A DNA stretch of 64,000 nt from Chlorops oryzae (taxonomy: Eukaryota > Arthropoda > Insecta > Diptera > Chloropidae). The stretch is taken from assembly GCA_020466095.1 (NCBI GenBank), contig CM035806.1, positions 33,848,060 through 33,912,059 of the forward strand, written 5' to 3'. Position numbers and translations under genes: made by a program. Below are positions 22,591-33,710 of the stretch, in pieces. Positions within the stretch are counted from its first letter, which is position 1; every line of letters starts with the position of its first letter. The notes beneath the pieces were generated by a model, which was given only the letters and a program-made list of their open reading frames with translations, did not search any database and was not told where the DNA came from.

Positions 22591-25311
22591 TAACCTTGGG
22601 TTAATTGAGTAAGTATTTAACTTTCGGCGTAAGATGATCAATAATGTGCCAAGTGAAATATAAAGAGCCAATTTTGGCATAAAACCGCTAAGTGTGGCAG
22701 CCGTGTCTTCTGTCCTTAACACTTACAAGCGCATACGTACATATATAACATAATATTTTTCTGCTGCGCAAGATTGTCACATGGTTTATCTTCTTCTATA
22801 AGTTCTTATAAAATCGTCGTTCTGTCTTTGTTCAAAAACAGTTCCATAGAAAAGGGCTCAAGAGAAGAATTTTCGACTTAAGCTACCCTTCCATATGGCC
22901 ACAGAGATATGGATGTGATAATATAATCAATGGCTATAATTTTCCACAAGGCACCCTCCGGTCTTAGAATAGTGACTTAAATTTCCTCAGCAGGATTTTT
23001 TTGTTGTTGTTCTCAGAATTATTTATTACGGCTGTATTTTTTTGTAGTTCGTTAGATTCTTTCGATGGTTCGCGAAGCTGTCGAAAACATCGATCATTTT
23101 TTGACGACTACCGATAGTTTTTATTCAATAACATTGGTGACTATTAAATTTTCTACTTTTTATTATCGGATCAATCAGGATTACAAAGTTAATAATAATG
23201 TATTTTAATTAACTCCGGAAACGAAAATTGCCGATCGTGATCTGGTGTTGTTTCTTTTTAAAGGTACTCGTATTGCTAGCTCAGTACTTAGTATCCAATA
23301 GGGCGGATACATGACAGTGACAGAGAGGGTGATGCATAAATTTCGATGTAAAAAACCCATATATGAGGGAAAATTCCCATTTTCCTCATAACACGTTGTT
23401 TGAGTGAAAAAAAAAAAAAACTCACAATCTGGCATCACTGCTCCAGCTCGAACGAGACATGTTATTGCCACTTTGAGTCGTGAAAAATTTTACAGAATTC
23501 CTGCGAGTCTTATTTGTCCCATTTCATAAACCAAATGAGAATTATATTAACAGTCGTTTAACGTAAACTTACGCACTTTTAATATGGTTAAATAGTATGG
23601 ACAGTTTCCTCAAAATTAAGTAAGAAAGGATTTAAAATCCGCCTCTTCGTATATTCCCATGAGCAATAAATTGAGGAAAGATACGTTCGTACAATATTTT
23701 ATTAAATATTGAAGTTTTTACTATACGAACATCTTTAATTTAAAAGAAAAGAGCTTCAATATTGAAAACTCTGTTTTACACACCTGAAACCATGAACCTT
23801 CGGGAATTTTAGCGTAAAACTTTTAACGTAAAAAAAGCTGAAGGGGATATTCAGGGATCACCAGGACGCCAGCCTTTGGTTAGAAAATTTCCCTATGTTT
23901 GACTAAAGTTATGATTAATCTTTAGTAGCTACATACATAGTCTATTTCCTTAATATTTTTCCATTTATCTCGATCATATCGAGGACTTGAAATTCCAAAA
24001 ATTTTTTTAACAAAAATTAATCTAATTTATAGGTACTTATAAGAAATCCATTAACTTATTTCCCCGGACAAGTTTCCTGTGGCAACAGCATACCAGGATA
24101 TCCCATAGCAGCCAAGCAACGACAAAATCCTTAGTAACATCCGACATCAAATACGAGTATTCGAAGAGAAATCTAAACGCTTTCCATTTAGCTTGTTTGT
24201 CCCCAAAAATCTGACCTCAAAACGAAGTCTTTTGAACAAATTTTTCCCTCCCCGTCCAAACGTTTTTCCCAGGTTTCCTCTACTAATTTATGTAGAAAGT
24301 TTATTCATTACCTTTCGGTCAATAAAAGCCTGCGAATAGATTTCTACCTTTTTGGACCGCACGAAATTTGTATAATTGCGCAGTCATGTGTAAATCATGT
24401 GATTTATAAGAATTGCAAATACCGCACGACAACATCGGGAAGAAGTTGTCAAAAGGTGGTCTTAGCCGTTTCTACTTAAATGTCAGGAACACTCACACTG
24501 AACGAACGAACACACACACACGCACACGCACGGACATGCACGCATAAAATGCGGCGAGGCCAGGACATCCCCGCAACTACAACCACCATCAAATTTAACT
24601 GCTCTTTCCACCTCATAACAATTGATGGCGTAGAAAGGCGATTCGGGGGTCGTAATGTCCACTCAGAGCAAAAAAAAAAAAAAAAAAAGACAAAGTTGGG
24701 GTTGCTTTTTATTTTTATCGTTCCTAAGTAGTTACATTATTGTCGTGGCTTATTGGAGGTACTTGTGAACTGATTGATTTTGGGAAATTCGATAAGTCGG
24801 TGGGTACTTATTGGGGGGAAATGTTCGAGTGCAAATCATTGACGCTTTTTGTATTTATTTATTTATTAATTTATTTTTTTTTTTTTGAATAGACCATAGT
24901 ACCGGAGTTGCACATAGAAATGTTTATTATCCTCAGCATCAGAAGAAAATATTCTCGAATCCCTTTTCGTCTCAGTTTAGGCCTTTTAAAGAGAATTTCC
25001 TAAATATCCTGCGGCCAGTGCTACGCTCAACGATCAACTGCATCTTCCCGTAGAGCAAAACAGCCACTAAAGCTGCTCTTTGAAACACTAAAGCTGTTTG
25101 AAGTCCGCGTTGAGTTGTAGGACACTCTGTTCTCGTGAAAGTGATTGAGTGCCTGCTCAATGGGTAAAATTCTTATCACTGTTAGGTTGGAAATCATGAA
25201 GGATGAATCAACTACGCTTGATTTCTTTGAAGAAAAATCCTTCGATGCGACGAGACGAACGAAGATGAATAGACGGAACGCAGAGATGGAGCCGAAATGG
25301 AAAAAAGAAAA
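22591..25311. other. Non-coding stretch
   Basis: About 2.7 kb with no gene I can support. It contains a (CA)n/(GCACA)n run near 24510-24540, A runs near 23408-23421 and 24670-24688, and a TTTA-type run near 24858-24885. Probably intergenic. Confidence 0.5.
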
Positions 25312-25935
25312 AAACTAAGGGTGTTATAGTCATATAGTATATAGTATTAAGACAGAGTATTCTAGAGATTTGCAACACCATAAAGAAGCCTCATGTGCCC
25401 ACTTCGGTCGAATAATTTTATGAACGCCGCTCTCTTAACACGCCCACTTTTCTAATTTGTGGAAATTTGATTAGCATATACATACTTACACATAAATATA
25501 TAATGTTAAATATGAAATTAACGGAAATATCTCGAAACATTCAGATTTTTAGCGGTTTCTTCATTTTTATGATACACCCTAGTACTGGAGGAAGCATTAA
25601 TAATGTAACGATCAAGAAGAATTTTTGTAGAGAATGTAAACGGCTATAGAGGAAGCATACATGCCAGCTTTCTTTCAAGTTCCGTTTGGACTTCAGGTGT
25701 AAGAGACAATTTTCGAAAAACGCCCTCCTGCCACGTCAACTTTTTCAATTTAAATATGTTGACATGTAAAACTTTATAAAGAAATTCAGGTTTCAGAGCA
25801 GTTTTCATGATTTTCATAATAGACTCTAGTACTAGAGGTTAACCTTAGAATGGTTTGATCTCGTTCATTCGCGAACTTGTTCTTACTCATGTCTCCGCCT
25901 ACCATTCGCCTACCAAACTTTGTTTATATGTATGT
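25312..25935 (+). mobile_element. DINE/INE-1-like copy, 5' and central part
   Basis: Starts AACTAAGGGTGTTATAGTCA and runs through ACGCCCACTTTTCTAATTTG, CACCCTAGTACTGGAGG, AGAAGCATACATGCCAGCTT and TGTTCTTACTCATGTCTCCG, all shared with the copy at 17.9-18.8 kb. It stops near CCTACCAAACTTTG; the CAGACAGA run and terminal hairpin are missing. A hAT MITE sits immediately after. Confidence 0.7.
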
Positions 25936-25943
25936 ATATTTAT

Positions 25944-26347
25944 TAGTGTCCGACCGAAGGTGGATTTTTAGCCGAAGCCGAAGCCGAACAATCGGCAGAG
26001 TTGAAGACTTCGGCCGAAGACCGAAGGCCGAAGCCGAATGCAAAACATTTTACAGTAAGGACACAAAATCAGTCTTTATTCATTTGACAAGCACAAAAAA
26101 AACCGCTCAAATTTTCTCTAAATTCTTTCGCTTTAGTCGCCCACAAAGTGTGAATTTACGGCAATAATTCACTAGTGTAAAAGGTCTCAATGAAGCAATT
26201 GAAAATCTATCGTGACTTTTTTACTTCCATTAAAATGCAAAAATATTCGGCTAAAATAATCGGCTTTTTCCAGCCGAAGCCGAAGCCGAAGATTAAGAAT
26301 TGGCCGATTATGCCGATTACCGAAGCCGAACCTTCGGTCGGACACTA
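25944..26347. mobile_element. hAT-type MITE, 404 bp, GCCGAA-rich ends, 8-bp duplication
   Basis: Ends are TAGTGTCCGACCGAAGGT and its reverse complement. Identical 8-bp repeats ATATTTAT flank it at 25936-25943 and 26348-26355, diagnostic of hAT. Just inside each end are clusters of GCCGAA / CCGAAGCCGAAG hexamers, which look like subterminal binding repeats. The centre has no transposase similarity that I can see. Confidence 0.93.
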
Positions 26348-26355
26348 ATATTTAT

Positions 26356-29120
26356 AAATAGTTTTGGGCGTTAAGAAGGCCAGAGTCCAATAGAAAATTG
26401 CATTAATATCTCATGAGAAAATAAAAAATAATTACTTGTAAATTAGTGTTATTAAACCAACAAACACGAAACAAAACACACCCAAAAAATCGTTGAAAAT
26501 AAATAAAACGAAGAATCGGTTTCTTTTAAAGAAGCTACAGCAAAGCAATCAAACTTTTTTTCGGATTTTTTTTTTTTTTTTTAGAAGGAGAAATCTGTGC
26601 AGCATCAAAGCCTTCATCCTTTAAGAATTTATGAACTTGCGTGCACTGTCGAACAGTTCGAATCGCGATCATCGATCTTCAGCATCGAAGAGAGACGGTC
26701 TCTTATTTTGAATTATGACAGTAGCTCAATGAAATACACGAATGCAATCGCAATCTCAATAAATCAATAAAGAAGACATAAAAGGCAATAACTGATAATG
26801 GTATGGGAAACAAAAATGAAAAGGGAATTTGAAAATTAAAAAATTCGAAAAAGAAAAAGAAAAAAGGAAAAAAATTTTAAGGCCGTCAGCCATGTCAGAA
26901 CGTGATGAGTTCAAAAATCGAAACGTTCATTCTCTCAAATCTAACGTCCTTTTTGGAATTTGGTGTTCACAAACGAAAAATCTATTACAAAAGAAAATTC
27001 TTCGCACGAACCGGAAACGAGAATTCACACTGCGCCTGCCTGTATGCAACAATGTTTGATGTTCGAAACGAAACGAAACGGAACGAAAGAATTCTTCAAA
27101 GCGAAATTCCTGTACAAATCAAACTCACTCGTGGCTCGAAGCGCACATTAAAATAATAATATGTCCTAGCAGACTGGCTGACTCCTCCGTTCGTTATCCT
27201 TGCTACGCGAATTTGCGACGTTAAAAGCATTTAACCCGAAGTCTTGCGATTCAGTTGCGGTTCGCGTGTTGCGGCATTACGTTACGTTTCGCGGAGAAAA
27301 CTCATTTTTCTTTCGTTCGTCTACACCAAATTAAGCTTCTTTTGCGCGCGTGAATGAATTCTTTCGAAACGCTCCCTCGCTTCTTCGAAAATCAAATGAA
27401 ATAAGATAGAAAAAAATATTTTAAAAAAATAATAATAAAAAATATAAAAAATATTACACACACATGCACGCACACACCGTCATCGTCACCGTCACCGTCA
27501 CATCATCATTACATCGTATCGCGGAATTAAATAATTTCAGCCTTTCAGCCGGCTTTGCATCCTTTTATGAGCGCTGCTTCGTCAATTTCCGCTTCGATTA
27601 ATTTCAAATTTTTGAACTTCCGTTTCCACTTTCGTTCAAATACTTTCAAACAAGCCGACGCAGGGGCCAGTTCGGCATATAATTAAGTGAAGCCGCTTCG
27701 CCCGATGTCAAAAGGGTACAATTTGAATGCGTTCGCTCGCTCGTTGGCTCGTTGGCGGTAGGGCATATTTGCTAAGGATTCCAGAAGGACATGGATACGA
27801 GCACAAGTAAAATGACTCCTGAATTATGCACATACAGATGTGCAAATTGACTTAGTGAAGTGGAAGTGTGCAAAGTGATTTCATCGGCGCTTCAAGTGTG
27901 AGTTCAAGTGTTTAATTTCATTCATCAAAATTCGATGCATCATCGAATGTGATTGATTGATGAACAAGGGTATTCAAGGGCAAGAAAGCAAACAAAAAAG
28001 TTGTAATTCGACAATTTTATAACGCCGAGTGCTGTGAACTATTAAAGAATATCCTTTGACATTGGGACGGCACGGATCAGTACGGTACGGAACTCTTTAA
28101 ATAAGATAAAATCACATATGAACATATATACATATGTCTGAGGTAAGAGAAAAGGATCGAGAAAAGGTGAATTTAGAAAGAAAAGTAAAACAAATTTGAG
28201 AATCTGAAAGTAGTCGCTAGACCATTTGTATTTCTTTCTCATTATGGCTGTATCATAATTGATCAAGTGAATTAAACCGGTACAATCATATCAACCTTAA
28301 GAAATTTAAATTGAGAGCTTCTCAATTGGATGTTCTGAACATTACCTTTTCCCCATAGGAGACACTAGCTCATGTTGTTAATTTTTTCATTTCATACTGA
28401 TGGATAGGATAGTCCATTAAGAGCAGAGATGATCAAACTTATCTCTTCTACCGCCTCCTTTGAAAAGAAGTTATTTTTCAGCGCCCCCAAAGTTTTGATA
28501 CACACCTTAAATGTAAAAGAGCAATCGAAATGCAACTTCATAATGCTAAGAATAAATTTCTCTGGGCAGCTTAATGCCCCCCTCTAGGTCTTCAACGCCC
28601 ACACGAGGGCGTTATCGCCCACTTTGAGAAAGACTGATCTAGAGTTTGGAATTTGATGCGATATTACAATAAATTGAACCAACAGAAATCCTCACCTACC
28701 GACCTTTTTAGGAAGACTTTACGGATTTGGCGAAAAGCTTTAATTGAACAATTTTTTTTTCTCCGAATGTGCCTCATTATAATATTCTGATTTTTTTTTC
28801 ACAGAATTCAAACAATAGAATTAATGATTGAACAATTCGGTTCAATGGAATAGAAACGGTTGCAAAAATCAAGATTATCTTTCAATTATTTGAATTATTA
28901 TTATTATTTTTATTATTATTTGTTTTTTTTTTTTTTTGGCTTATGAAAGGGTCGTGCACATGCATGCTCTCAGTACTAATATTCAGTAAAAATTTGTTTG
29001 TGCAAATTACCTTTTGCATTGATGTCTCAAAAAGATCCCTTTTGATTTAGATAAAATTTTTTTCGGTGAAAGTTAATCCTTTGAGGTAGTTTTAGAAAGA
29101 AGTCAGAGAGTGGCGCATGA
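26356..29120. other. Non-coding stretch with a possible promoter region
   Basis: No coding exon recognised. The part from about 27150 to 27950 is less AT-rich than its surroundings, and contains TTCGCG and CGTTACG stretches, a (CA)n run near 27457-27478, and CATCGTCACCGTCACCGTCA-type text near 27481-27500. It could be a 5' non-coding exon of a gene extending elsewhere. Confidence 0.35.
27251..27285 (+). promoter_or_regulatory. Weak candidate core promoter (Inr with DPE-like spacing)
   Basis: TCAGTT with A at 27253 fits the fly initiator, and CGTTAC begins at +28, matching most DPE positions but not the first. There is no coding exon nearby to attach it to, so this is only a pointer. Confidence 0.25.
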
Positions 29121-29198
29121 ACGGAAATTCATTGAAAAAAATTATTAAGTAAATTTTTATTTTCATTTTTTTTTAAAAAAAAATTCATTTTAAATTCG

Positions 29199-29530
29199 TT
29201 GTTCCATTCGCTATCAGTCGCCATTTGATTCATCATTCTATCTAAATTAGCTTTCAAGATATCAAATCGCACACTAATCACTAAACCGGCACAATTCAAA
29301 ATTTTTTCAATCAATTTTTTCATGTTCGTCAACACTTTACTGCAGGAAAACGAACACTATGAAATCTAACATTGATATTTATTGATTCTCCAGTTAATTA
29401 AGAATAATATAAATTTAGAAAAGAAATTGTTTTTACAGGCGTCGAGAGTTATTTGCTGTTTGCCCGAGAAATGCAAAATTTTGAGTTGTGCCGATTTAGT
29501 GATTAGTGTGCGAAATATTGAAAGAGGTCT
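29199..29530. repeat. Diverged inverted duplication with coding-like arms
   Basis: The minus strand at about 29262-29310 and the plus strand at about 29473-29520 share about 35 bases (TTGTGCCG.TTTAGTGATTAG) and both read KIL.CA.LVISVR in the same frame. The arms face each other across about 165 bases. Neither arm belongs to a gene I recognise. Possibly a rearranged pseudogene or an old element. Confidence 0.5.
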
Positions 29531-29848
29531 TACTGAAAATAATTTTTCAAGGATATTTCAAGGACACAGTGAAATAGGAACCAAAATCAACAAAGCTTTA
29601 AAATCCCCTTCAGGCGGCCGCAATCGGCTACACCTAGCATTTTATTTGCAGTTCTGGTCGTCACTTATATTTTTCTGCACACAGCTTTGTAAATTAAATT
29701 GAAATTAAAATGAAATTTTCGCAATCCATATTAGAGATGAGCCATCGATTAATTAAAAAACAATTTTCCGTTGAATTTTAATAAATCGAGACCTTTTTCA
29801 CTAATGGCATCACACGTCAAGAAGTATTAGCTTCGAAGTTACCAAACG

Positions 29849-30774
29849 ATGATGAGCGCGAATAAATTTTGCAGAACTGTTTTATTGCTCTTGTTTTTAA
29901 GAGTCCACCACATAGAAAATGTACAAAGAAGAGATGGAGTAAAATTTCAATTTCGATTCTTGATTCATTTGAATTTAGCTTTGAGTTCTCAACTTTCGTA
30001 TGAATTTCTAGAGATCACAATGGAAGATAAATCGTTTGGATTGCACTGTGATCGAGAGGCGTTTTTGTGCATTAGATTTCTGTGAACTGAAACCCTTTAA
30101 TCGGAGTGTTACGGAACTATCGTTTAGAGTCAAAGTATTTCAATATACCATCGATGATGTGAAGGTAACACTGGAATAGCTTCTTCTTTTTTTTTTTGTT
30201 TAACCACAATAGATTAAAAGTTATAAGACTCCATTTGTTAAGAGAAAGGTCTTTGAATAGATAAAACATTGGACAAGAAAGAAATTTTCAGAGAGTTAAA
30301 AAGCGCAAAATTGAAATCATCCTTAAAATATCCTTTTTTCTAAATGTTGATTTTTTTTTTTTTTTTGTATTTCCTTTAGATTAAATTCGGATTCCGCAAG
30401 CGAAACTTTGGGGAGACAATATTTAATGGCATTATCGATGGTTGCGCCTTCTTTCGCAACAAAGTCAAAAATAAGATGGCCCAGCTATTGTATAATATGC
30501 TAGAGTTTAATAAATCCTCGAACATGAATCACAGCTGCCCATATAATGTAACCGAAAATTCAGTTCATTTCGTTTTCATACTTATTCCTCTCCCCCCTCT
30601 CTCTCCCTCTATCTTTTTAAGCATGATTTAATCTTACACAAATATAAAGTAACGCAAAAAAGCTTCGAATGGCTAGCCGTTCCTGAAGGAAGCTATACCC
30701 TTTACTCAATGTGGTACATCGGAAATGTTTTGCATTTCAATATTTCGAGCTCGTTCCGAAAAATGATGTTCTGA
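29849..30774 (+). CDS. DUF1091 (DM8-type) small secreted protein, four exons, 181 aa
   Basis: Exons 29849-29920 (signal peptide, MMSANKFCRTVLLLLFL), 30012-30164, 30380-30547 and 30622-30774; stop TGA at 30772-30774. All introns are phase 0, with donors GTACAA, GTAACA and GTAACC. The product shows the DUF1091 plan: WKINRLDC, FCELKPFNRSV (two conserved Cys), IKFGFRKRN, IIDGCAFFRNK, SSNMNHSCPYN, HDLILHKYKVTQ and VPEGSYTLYSMW. Exon 2 (153 nt), exon 3 (168 nt) and exon 4 (153 nt) are identical in length to those of the next gene, so the two are a tandem duplicate pair; the gene at 19.5 kb is a more distant relative in opposite orientation. An AATAAA lies at about 30815. In the wrong frame exon 2 seems frameshifted, but the correct acceptor gives an intact reading. 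Function unknown, probably a secreted ligand-binding protein. Confidence 0.9.
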
Positions 30775-30814
30775 TGCTGTTGATTGAAGTACCTATAATT
30801 TTTTAATATTTCGA

Positions 30815-30820
30815 AATAAA
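30815..30820 (+). terminator. Poly(A) signal AATAAA of the DUF1091 gene
   Basis: AATAAA about 40 bases after the stop codon at 30774, in AT-rich sequence, on the coding strand. It is the first canonical poly(A) hexamer downstream. Confidence 0.55.
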
Positions 30821-30859
30821 TTTTTAATTTTTTAATATGTTTTTATTTATTCATATTTC

Positions 30860-31090
30860 TTTATTTATTTATTTAGCCTTCGACTCTATTGAGATCACAC
30901 TGCTGTGGAAAAAATTGTATTCGCAAGGAGTAAACTCACGATTTATAAAAATTTTGCAAACAATTTACAACCGGGATTCTTTTATTATTAGACTCGCCAG
31001 TGGAAACTCTGACCCTATCCAAGTCACCGAAGGTGTCCTCCAACGTGATATAGTGAATAGTGTAGCCTTCGGTCAGTCCTTCATGTTACC
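30860..31090 (+). pseudogene. Non-LTR reverse transcriptase fragment
   Basis: The plus strand encodes AFDSIEITLLWKKLYSQGV, then FIKILQTIYNRDSFIIRL and VTEGVLQRDIVNSV. This matches the RT block where A.FD.v....Lw.kL is followed by sLY and v..GvlQG. It is about 75 codons from the middle of a LINE RT; the catalytic FADD is absent. The piece lies between two DUF1091 genes where the first exon of the downstream one would be expected. Confidence 0.8.
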
Positions 31091-31408
31091 AGTACTAGTC
31101 CCCTCATAATTTCATTTCGAATGTATTTAACTGGACTTTTTTTTAACGTTGGGCCTGTCTTTGGAGAGGGACTAGTCCGCAAAACGGCTGACCGTAGGTC
31201 AGTTTTTTTGGGTCAATGGTCGCAATTTTGTCTGGTTTTAGGATAGTCAAATAATGAAAATAAAAAACCGGTTTCTTATATATATTCTAAGTTGATGGAA
31301 GTGTTATTTACAGGCTATCCTGCCATAATATAACCGGTAGGAGTTGGACCGATCAAAGGCCAGTCTCTCATTGCTGCAGCGTACAAAAGGTATGAAATGA
31401 TCGGAGTA

Positions 31409-31450
31409 TGTGTGTGTGTGTGTGTGTGTGTGTGTTGTTGTGTGTGTGTG
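31409..31450. repeat. (TG)n microsatellite
   Basis: About 42 bases of TG repeats with one TTGTTG interruption, just upstream of the second exon of the following DUF1091 gene. Confidence 0.95.
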
Positions 31451-31485
31451 CATTTGCATTTCAATTCATTTTTCTTTGCTTTTAG

Positions 31486-32079
31486 AGATTCCATTGGAAG
31501 ATAAATCAATTAGATTGCATAGCAATAGACGAAAGCTTTTGCAAGCCAGTGATTTATGATCTGAAACCGTTCAATCGAAGTCTTAAGCAGTTATCGATAA
31601 CAGTGAAAGTTTTCCGAAGTCCTGTCAATAATGTTACGGTAAATTTAAGCTTTTTTCTACTATTCATTAGGCTTTATTCGGATTCAAGAAAAGACACGCT
31701 GGAAGGCCATACATTGAGGTTGCTGTCGATGGTTGTTCTTTCATGCGAAATAAACGTAGAAATTCGATGGCGGATTTTCTCTATCATCTCCTCGAATTCA
31801 ATAAATCGTCGAATATGAATCATAGCTGCCCCTATGATGTAACCGAAATGCAATTTGTTTTCCTTTATCTTATTCCATTTTTCTTTTTCGTTTATTTATT
31901 TGAATTTTTCTTTCGCCTATTTTTAGCATGACATAATATTGAATAGGAACAAAGTAACGCAAGAGAATTTTAATCTTCTTCCCCTATCCGAAGGAAGCTA
32001 CACATTCTACTCGATGTGGTTTGTTGAGAACATTTTGCGCATGAATATTCTCGCTGCATTCCAAAAAGTAATATTCTGA
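31486..32079 (+). CDS. DUF1091 (DM8-type) protein, partial: exons 2-4
   Basis: Exons 31486-31638 (153 nt), 31671-31838 (168 nt) and 31927-32079 (153 nt), stop TGA at 32077-32079; introns are phase 0 with donors GTAAAT and GTAACC. It encodes 157 aa: WKINQLDCIAIDESFC, LKPFNRSLKQL, FRSPVNNVT, ALFGFKKR, VAVDGCSFMRNKRR, SSNMNHSCPYD, HDIILNRNKVTQ and LSEGSYTFYSMW. It is clearly the sister of the gene at 29.8-30.8 kb. The expected first exon (ATG plus signal peptide plus GT donor) cannot be found between 30775 and 31485; that interval contains an RT fragment and a (TG)n run. The gene may therefore have lost its signal exon, use an unusual start, or be a recent pseudogene. The remaining frame is intact. 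Confidence 0.82.
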
Positions 32080-32237
32080 CATTTCGACACATGTTAATTT
32101 ATAAAATGAATTTTTTTTTATCGCATGAGATAATTTTGTTATTTTTGCAAACAAACAAAATTAAGGCAAGAAAAGCTCGAGCTGTTTTTCACGAAAATGA
32201 AAGGTTGAAATTTTAAAGAATTTATTTTAATGGTTTT

Positions 32238-32822
32238 TATACCCGACACACTCTGTGTCGAGGGTATATTGCGTTTGTTGGGTTGTGTGTAACACCCAGA
32301 ACCAGTCGAGATAGACCATACAAAATGTATATAGAAATGATCAGCGTCACCAGGAGATTCGATTTAGACATGTCCGTCTGTCTGTCTGTCCGTCTGTTTT
32401 GTATACAGTTATCTTATCGAAGGAGTTGAGCTATCTTGACAAAATTTGGTATGCGCGCTCACGGGGACATGAGTAAGAACAAGTTCGAGAATGGACCCGA
32501 TCGGAACAGTTTTAGGGGTACCTGCATTACTAGGGTCTGTCACAAAAATCCCAAAACTGCCTCAAAATCGGACTTTTTCGAAATATTTTAATGAAACTTA
32601 GAATTTGAGCGTATATTTAAGCCTCCGATTATAATTAAACAAAAATTGGAAAAGTGGGCGTGGCAAACGGGCAGTTTTCATAAAGAAATTTAACAAAAGT
32701 CAGTATATGGGGCCCCTTATGGCCTTAAATAACTCTTGATATGAAAAACTATTTGAACATGTGTGTCTGTGTTGGGTATTCTATTGTCAGGCTTGCCTGA
32801 CTATAACACCCTTACTTGTTTT
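32238..32822 (-). mobile_element. DINE/INE-1-like element, 585-bp compact copy
   Basis: Reverse orientation to the copy at 17.9 kb. It begins with the terminal hairpin (ACCCGACACACTCTGTGTCG), then ACATGTCCGTCTGTCTGTCT, GTATGCGCGCTCACGGGG, and ends with the GTCAGGCTTGCCTGAC palindrome followed by CACCCTTACTTGTT. Both ends agree with the other good copies, which defines the family borders. It lies just downstream of the third DUF1091 gene. Confidence 0.85.
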
Positions 32823-33700
32823 ATTTGAATTGAGTCTTCTTGCATTAGGCACTTCGGAGTACTTTCCGTTGCAACGCTTCTTAAGAAACCAATTTGAGAG
32901 TATAAGAAAAATGCATTATTTAACTATGAGCTCAGTTTAGTCGTCTCAAAGCTTCAGTGTTCCAATATACCAATCATCCGTTGTCGTTCTCTAATGAGAG
33001 TAATACACCTTTTGCAAGGGGTTTTTCATTCCGACATTCCGAACATACATATATTTATATACTTATGTGAAATTGTTTATAATCGTTAAGAGTTATTGTA
33101 ATAGAAAAATATTGACTGCTTTATGAAATGCAAGCATCCGTCCACACATACATACTTCAGGACTTTATTATTCGCTCGAGCTCAGTCAAAGTGGAGAACC
33201 TCTTGTAATGTTAATGTTCATTCAGGAAAGTTTATTTCAGAAAAGTTTGAAGTGGAATCAAAGAAGCATAGCCCCTTAATTAGAGAGGGACAAAACGATA
33301 TTCCATGGCAAATTTCCTGTGGAGATGAGGATTTTAATTATTCAATCAATTATTCAATATTCTGCAGCTCGAATTTTCTATAAATCGAACTCAAAATGGT
33401 GGCTGTGCTGTGGACGGCAAATTCACATACTTAGATATGCGAAAAGAGTAACCCATTAGTGCCAAAAAAGCTGAATCGGGCCCCGGTGGAGGCACTATTG
33501 AGAAATGGTTTTTGCCTCAAATTCTCTGATTCGAAGAATTCGGAAGTCGAATAAATCCTTTGAATGATGACACAATTCAATTCGATTCGAGGTTTGAAAG
33601 TCTATCGCCAACGCTGAAAATAAAGCGGCTCTTTTTGATAAAAATACTGACTATAAAATTGAATTTAACTTGACTTTGTGTAGTTCGTCCCCTTTTTTTT
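32823..33700. other. Non-coding stretch
   Basis: Nothing I can support as a gene. An open frame at 33123-33383 (86 codons) has no recognisable domain. Confidence 0.45.
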
Positions 33701-33710
33701 ATTGAATAAT

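Noticed and set aside
28384..28650. Possible hAT MITE with CAGAGATGATCAAAC and CAGTCTTTCTCAAAG ends
   Set aside because: The ends match poorly and I found no 8-bp duplication.
30012..30100. Apparent frameshift in exon 2 of the first plus-strand DUF1091 gene
   Set aside because: Using the acceptor at 30011/30012 and phase 0, the exon reads through intact (RSQWKINRLDC...); the shift came from reading the wrong frame.
30837..31109. MFLFIHISLFIYLA... as the missing signal exon of the third DUF1091 gene
   Set aside because: The frame continues directly into reverse transcriptase similarity and has no donor in phase with exon 2; the hydrophobic start is TTTATT-rich DNA upstream of the fragment.
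31397..31500. ATG at 31397 running through the (TG)n tract into exon 2
   Set aside because: It enters exon 2 in the wrong frame and stops soon after.
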